DNA of 64,000 bases. Origin: Fusicatenibacter saccharivorans. Lineage in GTDB: Bacteria > Bacillota > Clostridia > Lachnospirales > Lachnospiraceae. Location of the stretch: positions 1 to 64,000 of the forward strand of contig NZ_JADNOP010000018.1 in the NCBI RefSeq assembly GCF_015557635.1, written 5' to 3'. The notes beneath the pieces were generated by a model. It was not told where the DNA came from, did no database searches, and was given only the letters and a program-made list of their open reading frames with translations. Of the stretch, positions 58,721-64,000 are shown one piece after another (the stretch's first letter is position 1; each line of letters starts with the position of its first letter). A program made the position numbers and the translations under genes.

Positions 58721-59032
58721 TTATTTCATCAGCTTCTGGATGGTTTTGCAGAGCTCATCCACGGCGCCTTCTTTTCCCTGCCGGATATCCTCCACAACGC
58801 AGGATTTGATGTGGCTGGAAAGCAGTACCTTGTTGAAGCTGTTTAATGCAGACTGGATCGCGGATACCTGGGTCAGGATATCGACGCAGTAGCGGTCGCT
58901 CTCCACCATTTCCCGTATTCCGCGCACCTGGCCTTCAATTCTCGAAAGACGGTGGATCAGATCTTTGTATTCTTTTTCGTCCCGCACTTTTTTCCGGTCG
59001 CATTCACTGCAGTGTGTACAACATTCACCCAT
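58721..59032 (-). CDS. csoR: CsoR/RcnR-family metal-sensing repressor
   Basis: A 103-residue all-helical repressor (DUF156): LIHRLSRIEGQVRGIREMVE, then the metal ligands in RYCVDILTQ and SSHIKSCVV, the Cys-His-Cys set of Cu(I)-type CsoR. An additional Cys-rich N-terminus (GECCTHCSEC) is unusual. A CsoR-like operator sits just upstream (59063-59081), indicating autorepression. No copA or copZ is adjacent; the next gene is pepT, so other targets must lie elsewhere. Confidence 0.88.
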   Translation of the reverse strand: MGECCTHCSECDRKKVRDEKEYKDLIHRLSRIEGQVRGIREMVESDRYCVDILTQVSAIQSALNSFNKVLLSSHIKSCVVEDIRQGKEGAVDELCKTIQKLMK

Positions 59033-59062
59033 GAGGTTTCCTCCTTGTGTTCCGTCACTCTA

Positions 59063-59081
59063 TATACCCCGTCTGGGTATA
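59063..59081. promoter_or_regulatory. CsoR-type operator
   Basis: TATACCC-CGTCT-GGGTATA, a G-tract palindrome 31 bases before the csoR start, of the form bound by CsoR repressors. Confidence 0.75.
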
Positions 59082-59111
59082 AATTTATGATACTCTTTTG
59101 CCCAGGCTTTG

Positions 59112-59870
59112 TCAATCTTCGATTTTTGCCGCAAGCGCGCCGTACAGCTTCTGGTTTACCAGACTTGCCGCGCTGCACTCCGCCTCCGGCGCGTTCGCCG
59201 ACGGCTCTCCGCAGAGATCGACCGCGAGCACCTTTCTCCCCGCAAGACAGTCCTTTGCAAGGGACAGCAGCTCATCCACACGCACATTTCCCTGATCCCA
59301 GTTCGTATCAAGCTCCTCCTTTGACAGAATGTCCTTATCGACCGACAGATATACCGGAAATGTTCCCGCATGGGATGCAAAAACCTCTTTGATCTTCGCC
59401 GCTCCGCTTCCGTCGTCGAGCTCTTCCTGTGTCACAAACCAGACATGCTCCATCGCTTCTGTTTCCCGCACCGACGCCTCCGGCGGGCCGATCACACAGA
59501 TTCCTTTGATGTTTTGATACGCCCCGGCAGCATCCCGGATCCAGGAACCGCAGGAGAGCACCGGAAGAAGCGCCGGCGGCTGCATATCGGTATGGTGGTC
59601 GAATACGGCTAAAAACAAATCTTCTTTTTCAAGTCCCAGCAGCAATTTGCTCATATAGTGATAATTGCCGGAATCCAGAAGGCGGATCCGCGGCAGCTCT
59701 TTCGTTTCTTTTTTTCGGCCAAGTTCCGCTTCCAGAAACTGCTCCGTCTCTGGATCGAGATAACCGTCAGTTCCCCGGAGCTCTCTCAGATCCCAGATCT
59801 TTCCCGCCTGCTCCCAGGCATATCCTTCGGACTCATAAATTCCGGAAAGGCTAAAACAAAATGGTTTCAT
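59112..59870 (-). CDS. Arginase/agmatinase-fold protein
   Basis: A 252-residue ureohydrolase-family protein. The paired-metal motifs are FLAVFDHHTDMQPP (Asp-His-x-x-Asp) and VYLSVDKDILSKEE (Asp-x-Asp); both strands keep their acids. The usual first motif histidine (GGDH) is not evident, and the N-terminal third is divergent (LRGTDGYLDPETEQFL). Substrate may be agmatine, arginine or formiminoglutamate, or the activity may be changed. It sits downstream of the ABC-2 operon on the same strand. Confidence 0.75.
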   Translation of the reverse strand: MKPFCFSLSGIYESEGYAWEQAGKIWDLRELRGTDGYLDPETEQFLEAELGRKKETKELPRIRLLDSGNYHYMSKLLLGLEKEDLFLAVFDHHTDMQPPALLPVLSCGSWIRDAAGAYQNIKGICVIGPPEASVRETEAMEHVWFVTQEELDDGSGAAKIKEVFASHAGTFPVYLSVDKDILSKEELDTNWDQGNVRVDELLSLAKDCLAGRKVLAVDLCGEPSANAPEAECSAASLVNQKLYGALAAKIED

Positions 59871-59887
59871 CTTCTCTTTTACTCCTG

Positions 59888-60763
59888 TTATTTATTTAAT
59901 GGATTCAGCTTTCTTCCCGCCGTCACAAGAAGAACGGCTGATATCAGAAGCTGCAGAACGGCACTCGCCTCCGGCAGATAATGGATCAGCGGATTCTGTC
60001 CGTAATTTCCAAGCAGATAGCAGAGCTGTTCCATCTCTCTTCCATTCCCAAGCTGGCGGCTGATGATCCCCGCAAACGAGGTAAACGGATTGAAAAGAAG
60101 AAGGTAAATTACACCTCCTACATCGATCTGCTGATAAGCTGCCGTCATCTCCTGCTGCAGCAGTCCTGCGTAGTAGGCAAGCCCCGTGCAGGCGCATATT
60201 CCTACGACCAGAAAAACGACAATGACATAGGAAAGAACGGTCGCCAGTGTGGTCCGCTTAAAAACAACCGAACAGAAAATGCCGATACTGCCGACAAAAA
60301 TTCCGGTCAGAAGAAGGCCTCCCGCCATCAGAAGCAGTCCGCCAAGGCCGATACCGCCGAACACCACAACAAGGGACAGCACCGGCAGTGCCGAAACCGT
60401 CAGTATCAGAACAACGCCAAGCGATGCCTCCAGCTTTCCCGTAATGATTCTCCACGGGTTCAGGTTCGTCGTCAGCAGCACATCCAGCGTTTTTTTCTCA
60501 CGCTCCAGCGAAATGCTTCCTCCCGCAACCGCCGGAACTGAAAGGACGACGAGAATAAACAGAAGATACGTCATCAGAATATAGCAGTTCATCGGAACGC
60601 TGTAACTGACCGGTGCCAGATAGCCAAGCTGGCTGCTCTCCCCGAAATAGCAGACAAACGCAACCACGGCAAGCAGCAGATTGCAGACAAAAATAATCCA
60701 GGAAATCCGCGATGACCGCGAGTTCCGCTTCATTTCTTTTTCAAATACAGGATTTAACCGCAC
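59888..60763 (-). CDS. ABC-2 type transporter permease
   Basis: A 291-residue protein with six membrane segments (IIFVCNLLLAVVAFVCYFG, ILMTYLLFILVVLSVPAVAGG, VLILTVSALPVLSLVVVFGG, LLMAGGLLLTGIFVGSIG, VLSYVIVVFLVVGICACTG, VLQLLISAVLLVTAG). The cytoplasmic ERTLDVLL-like ISLEREKKTLDVLLTTNL is the typical ABC-2 coupling motif. It forms an exporter with the ATPase upstream. GGGAGG precedes the start. Confidence 0.82.
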   Translation of the reverse strand: MRLNPVFEKEMKRNSRSSRISWIIFVCNLLLAVVAFVCYFGESSQLGYLAPVSYSVPMNCYILMTYLLFILVVLSVPAVAGGSISLEREKKTLDVLLTTNLNPWRIITGKLEASLGVVLILTVSALPVLSLVVVFGGIGLGGLLLMAGGLLLTGIFVGSIGIFCSVVFKRTTLATVLSYVIVVFLVVGICACTGLAYYAGLLQQEMTAAYQQIDVGGVIYLLLFNPFTSFAGIISRQLGNGREMEQLCYLLGNYGQNPLIHYLPEASAVLQLLISAVLLVTAGRKLNPLNK

Positions 60764-60777
60764 GTTTCGTTCCCTCC

Positions 60778-61749
60778 TTATCCGATCGTGTTTCCGAACG
60801 TTTCTGTGTTTCGGCTCTTCTGTTCCGTTTCCCCGGTCAGATGGAAGAACAGGGACTCCAGGCTGTTGTGTTCCCGTGCAAACGAAACCACAAGGATTCC
60901 GGCATCCACCAGTTTCTGCAGCAGATACGCCTCCTCCTTCCGGCTTCCCGAAAACCAGGCCGCAATCTTGTTTTCATCCACAGAAAGGCGGCTGACCTGC
61001 GGATCCTGCCGCAATAGTTCCAGCGCCTTTGGCACCTGGTTCAGCACAGTGATGCGCAGCGGATTGGAGCTGTCGATCGCAAGCATAATGTTTTCCAGCT
61101 TTCCCTGCTGTACCATGACACCTCCGTTGATGACACCGATGCTGGTGCACAGATCTGCTAATTCCGAAAGAATATGGGAGCTGATCAGAATCGTATAATC
61201 CTCCCGCGCCAATCGCTGCAGGAGAAGCTGAAAATCCTTTCTCGAACGCGGATCCAGACCGGAATTCGGTTCATCCAGCACCAGAAGCTTCGGTTTATGG
61301 ATCATCGCGCGCGCCAGACAGAGCCGCTGCTGTATGCCCCTTGAGAGCGAATCCACCATCTGCTCCTCTTTTTCCGATAGTTCGACCATCTCCAGCACTT
61401 CCCGCGCACGGACGGTTCCTGCCCGCCCGTAAATTCCATACGATGCGGCAAAAAATTCCAGATACTCTATCACGCTTAAGTTTTCATAGACGCCAAAGAA
61501 ATCAGGCACAAAGCCGATCAGGCTTTTCTGCTTCAGAATGTTTTTTGTCGTCCGCACGCCGTCCAGCCACAGATCGCCGCCGTCGCTCTTTAAAAGCCCT
61601 GAAATAATGCGCAGCGTCGTTGTTTTTCCCGCACCGTTCGGTCCGACAAAGCCGTAAATATCGCCTTTTTTTACTTCCATATCAAGACCGTTCAGGGCAT
61701 ATGTTTTTCCGTATTTTTTGGTCAGTTTCTCAATTTTCAGTATCGGCAT
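60778..61749 (-). CDS. ABC-2 transporter ATP-binding protein
   Basis: A 323-residue ATPase: Walker A GPNGAGKTTTLRII, signature SLSRGIQQRLCLAR (a variant of LSGGQ), Walker B LLVLDEPNSGLDPRS, H-loop ISSHILSELADL. The C-terminal 90 residues are the extra domain usual in drug or polysaccharide exporters of the CcmA/DRA type. Its start overlaps the end of the large membrane protein gene by 20 bases, so the three genes form one operon. Confidence 0.87.
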   Translation of the reverse strand: MPILKIEKLTKKYGKTYALNGLDMEVKKGDIYGFVGPNGAGKTTTLRIISGLLKSDGGDLWLDGVRTTKNILKQKSLIGFVPDFFGVYENLSVIEYLEFFAASYGIYGRAGTVRAREVLEMVELSEKEEQMVDSLSRGIQQRLCLARAMIHKPKLLVLDEPNSGLDPRSRKDFQLLLQRLAREDYTILISSHILSELADLCTSIGVINGGVMVQQGKLENIMLAIDSSNPLRITVLNQVPKALELLRQDPQVSRLSVDENKIAAWFSGSRKEEAYLLQKLVDAGILVVSFAREHNSLESLFFHLTGETEQKSRNTETFGNTIG

Positions 61750-64000
61750 TTGGCTCCTCCGCTAACAGGTTCTCCAGATATTGCTCCGGTGGCATCTCTT
61801 TCGCCTTTACGATCAGATTCGGTGCCTCATAGTATCCATAATTTTCATGATACTCTTCTCCCTTTTCCTCTTCGGAAAGACGGTACCGCACACGGATCTG
61901 GTTGTCCGCATTCACATACTGCGCCTCCAGCGCAGGATCACTCGCAAAATCGATCTCCCAGTCGGAAATTTCATCATACGTTCCCGTCTGAAAATTGTAC
62001 AGCTCAATGATTCCATTGAAATTCCGGATCTTGGTCCCATCCTCCGTGCGGGCTTTCTCGAAAGCAAGTGAAAGAATGGTTCCCCGTTTTCCTCCCCCGC
62101 CGGTTTCTGCCGCCTGGATCTTATCTTCTAACGCCGTCATCGCATACGGCCAGAATGCAGGATCATAGATTCCCTCGGAATCCGGCTGCATCACGCCTTT
62201 AGCATACATTCCATACAGACACCAGATGTTGTTGTTTTCAAAGACACCGTTCAGATAATACGTTACTTCTGTTTCCTCTTCCGAGATTCCGCCGGAATTC
62301 GGTCCCATTTCAAAGCTTACCGTGTTTCCGCCGTCCCATCCGCTGTACTCCTGCGCATACGGACAGTACACAACGCCGGCCTCTTTCATGTCCACAGACA
62401 CTTCCTGATAGTAATACGAGATTCCATACGCTTCGTATCCGCTGTCAAGCTGGAACGTATCGTCATTGCCTGCCAGCTTTCCAAAGAAAAGGCAGTTGTC
62501 ACTCCGGTTCGGCATGTGATTATAGATGACGCCGTCCAGATAATTTTTCTCTATCTCCGGCAGATCTTCTGCCGCACTCCAATTTCCGAACTCCCGCACG
62601 CTGTCCGATTCTATTCCATCCAGCGTGATCGTCTCCCCGTTTTTGATGTCTCCAATGAGGGCACAGTAACCTGGAACGGCAATCACACATCTCTCCAGAT
62701 CATAGCCTGTCTTGTTTTCCACGGTTCCGCTGATCTTCTGATTCCAGAAATGAAACGTGCCTTTCAGTCCTTTGCCTTCGTCCAGCGTTTCCATCCGCTG
62801 CATGCCGAACTCATTCAGGGCAAATGCAGCCTGATTGGAAATTTCTGCCCTGTTTTTCTGTTCTCCGAAACTGATCTCCGTCTTTTCATATTCCGCATCC
62901 TCCGTTTCCGGCTGTGCCGTGCTGTTGGACATATAGTCCATACGGTTGTACGTCACCAGATCGTAGGACGGATCCAGATACAGCTCATAGGAAGCATTGT
63001 ACGGCGCCTGTGCACAGAAATTAATGTAATCTTTCTGGTATGTATCGTACTGCCAGATTTCTCTTACATACGTCAGCACCGGGGCCTTGAGCCTCGTGCT
63101 CTGGCCAAACAGACTGATCAGCATAACAAAGACGGCCGAGCAGGCACAGATCGCCCCCCAGAGATACTGACGTTTTCCTGTTTTTTTCAAAAAGAAATAC
63201 AATCCCGGCCCTGCCAGAACCAGATAGACCAGAATCAGACCGCCGTACAGCACCGTATTCGGACGGTTCCGGATCTTAGTGTTTTCCAGAAGATCGGAAA
63301 TCGTATAGTATTTCTGATAATTCGTATTTCGTTTTGCCAGAAGGCGGCTGGTGGTCTCTTCGTCCAGAATATTTTTCAGAAAATCTACCGGCGCTTCTTT
63401 AAACGCACTGCGCTGGCTTTCCGCAAATGTCTCGTTTCCCGAAAAGGTAATCAGAAGACCTCCCTCTGCCTGCCAGAGATCAATTTCTTTCTGGATTGTC
63501 TCATCCAGTTCTTCTTTGGACTGCTCCAGAAGGATCAGCACATCCGGCGAATACGACTCCGCAAGCCCGACAAGCTCCTCTGCCCGGACAGATGCAGCTT
63601 TCACCTCATAAATCCCGTCGTTCAGCGTAACTCCATTCAGCTGCTGCCCGTAATTAGTTTCTTCTTCCACAACGCAGACTTCCACCTTGGACTGGAAGAA
63701 GCCTTCACTCGAAATCGTTTCTTCCCGACTGTACACCGTGTCCCTCTGGCTGTTCTCCAGGCGCAGGACACAAAAAGACGTATTTTCCACCAGAAGCCCT
63801 GCAGAAAAAGTCTTTGTAACGGTTCCGTTCGCCGGAATATAGATTGGAAAACGGTACGTAAAAAGGCTGTTTCTTCCATCGCCCGACCGCTTGACCCCCG
63901 GAAACAGTTTTGAGAGAATGCCTTCTCCACTGTTTCCGCGGTAAATCGATTCCGCGGCGTTTTTTATCTGAAAAACAAAGTATCCTTCAAATTCAACAGC
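61730..64000 (-). CDS. Large membrane protein linked to the ABC-2 exporter (5' end outside window)
   Basis: The frame is open to the window edge (first visible codons AVEFEGYFVFQIKN), giving at least 756 residues; an internal GTG at 63790 is not the true start. The visible part has a Rossmann-like extracellular domain (SPDVLILLEQSKEELDE, GGLLITFSGNETF), two membrane segments near the middle (TVLYGGLILVYLVLAGPGLYFF; GAICACSAVFVMLISLFGQ) and a long beta-rich outer domain. The layout resembles GldG-like or DUF7408-type proteins found with ABC-2 exporters in Firmicutes. Cargo unknown. Confidence 0.7.
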   Translation of the reverse strand, partial: AVEFEGYFVFQIKNAAESIYRGNSGEGILSKLFPGVKRSGDGRNSLFTYRFPIYIPANGTVTKTFSAGLLVENTSFCVLRLENSQRDTVYSREETISSEGFFQSKVEVCVVEEETNYGQQLNGVTLNDGIYEVKAASVRAEELVGLAESYSPDVLILLEQSKEELDETIQKEIDLWQAEGGLLITFSGNETFAESQRSAFKEAPVDFLKNILDEETTSRLLAKRNTNYQKYYTISDLLENTKIRNRPNTVLYGGLILVYLVLAGPGLYFFLKKTGKRQYLWGAICACSAVFVMLISLFGQSTRLKAPVLTYVREIWQYDTYQKDYINFCAQAPYNASYELYLDPSYDLVTYNRMDYMSNSTAQPETEDAEYEKTEISFGEQKNRAEISNQAAFALNEFGMQRMETLDEGKGLKGTFHFWNQKISGTVENKTGYDLERCVIAVPGYCALIGDIKNGETITLDGIESDSVREFGNWSAAEDLPEIEKNYLDGVIYNHMPNRSDNCLFFGKLAGNDDTFQLDSGYEAYGISYYYQEVSVDMKEAGVVYCPYAQEYSGWDGGNTVSFEMGPNSGGISEEETEVTYYLNGVFENNNIWCLYGMYAKGVMQPDSEGIYDPAFWPYAMTALEDKIQAAETGGGGKRGTILSLAFEKARTEDGTKIRNFNGIIELYNFQTGTYDEISDWEIDFASDPALEAQYVNADNQIRVRYRLSEEEKGEEYHENYGYYEAPNLIVKAKEMPPEQYLENLLAEEPNADTEN

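Overview
The window looks like a gut Clostridia chromosome, most likely Lachnospiraceae. The reasons are Firmicutes-style Shine-Dalgarno sites throughout, a GGGtGRT protein paired with a NifU-like scaffold, a domain-permuted GH3 beside GH94, and mobile elements of the Tn4451, Tn1549-like and MobA/MobL types. The species cannot be fixed from the sequence alone.

Left third (1 to about 23,000): stacked mobile DNA. Positions 1-69 carry the 5' end of a group II intron on the minus strand. It abuts attL of a 9.9-kb integrative mobilizable element (69-9950) holding a tyrosine integrase, an Xre/Xis switch, DUF3847, a MobA/MobL relaxase with genes overlapping it in another frame, DUF6040, and a lactococcin-972-type bacteriocin operon. 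This element sits at the 3' end of a vanZ-like gene. Next comes a Tn4451-like unit (tnpX, tnpV, MobV relaxase, CHC2 primase, VapE helicase, tnpW) that has cut the virD4 gene of a third element, a Tn1549-like conjugative element (parB, DUF4406-like, ardA, DUF3801, virD4'). That element ends near a truncated araC remnant at about 23,150.

Middle (23,357-36,105): a beta-glucoside utilization locus. Five genes run on the minus strand (clan GH-A hydrolase, GPH symporter, GH94 phosphorylase, domain-permuted GH3, conventional GH3) and an AraC regulator diverges from them. They suggest import and then cytoplasmic phosphorolysis and hydrolysis of beta-linked oligosaccharides.

Right (36,424-64,000): mostly housekeeping. 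It holds a formate/nitrite channel and topB, a hexapeptide-repeat protein, the NifU-like/GGGtGRT pair, asd, argH, an SsuBC-type ABC transporter, queH, tRNA-Thr, citrate synthase, parC-parE, a HAD phosphatase, four tandem tRNA-Glu(CTC) genes, pepT, csoR, an arginase-fold protein, and an ABC-2 export operon that runs off the window edge.

The most striking structure is a 2,344-bp cassette (45,052-47,395) inserted in the ABC permease gene. The missing permease C-terminus lies 2.3 kb away, an 8-bp repeat TGTTCAGA marks both joints, and removing one repeat plus the insert restores the reading frame exactly. The cassette carries a short serine recombinase, a conserved hypothetical gene and a secreted DNA/RNA nuclease. 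If it circularizes, the recombinase gains a new basic tail and its stop codon overlaps the next start as ATGA, making one three-gene operon.
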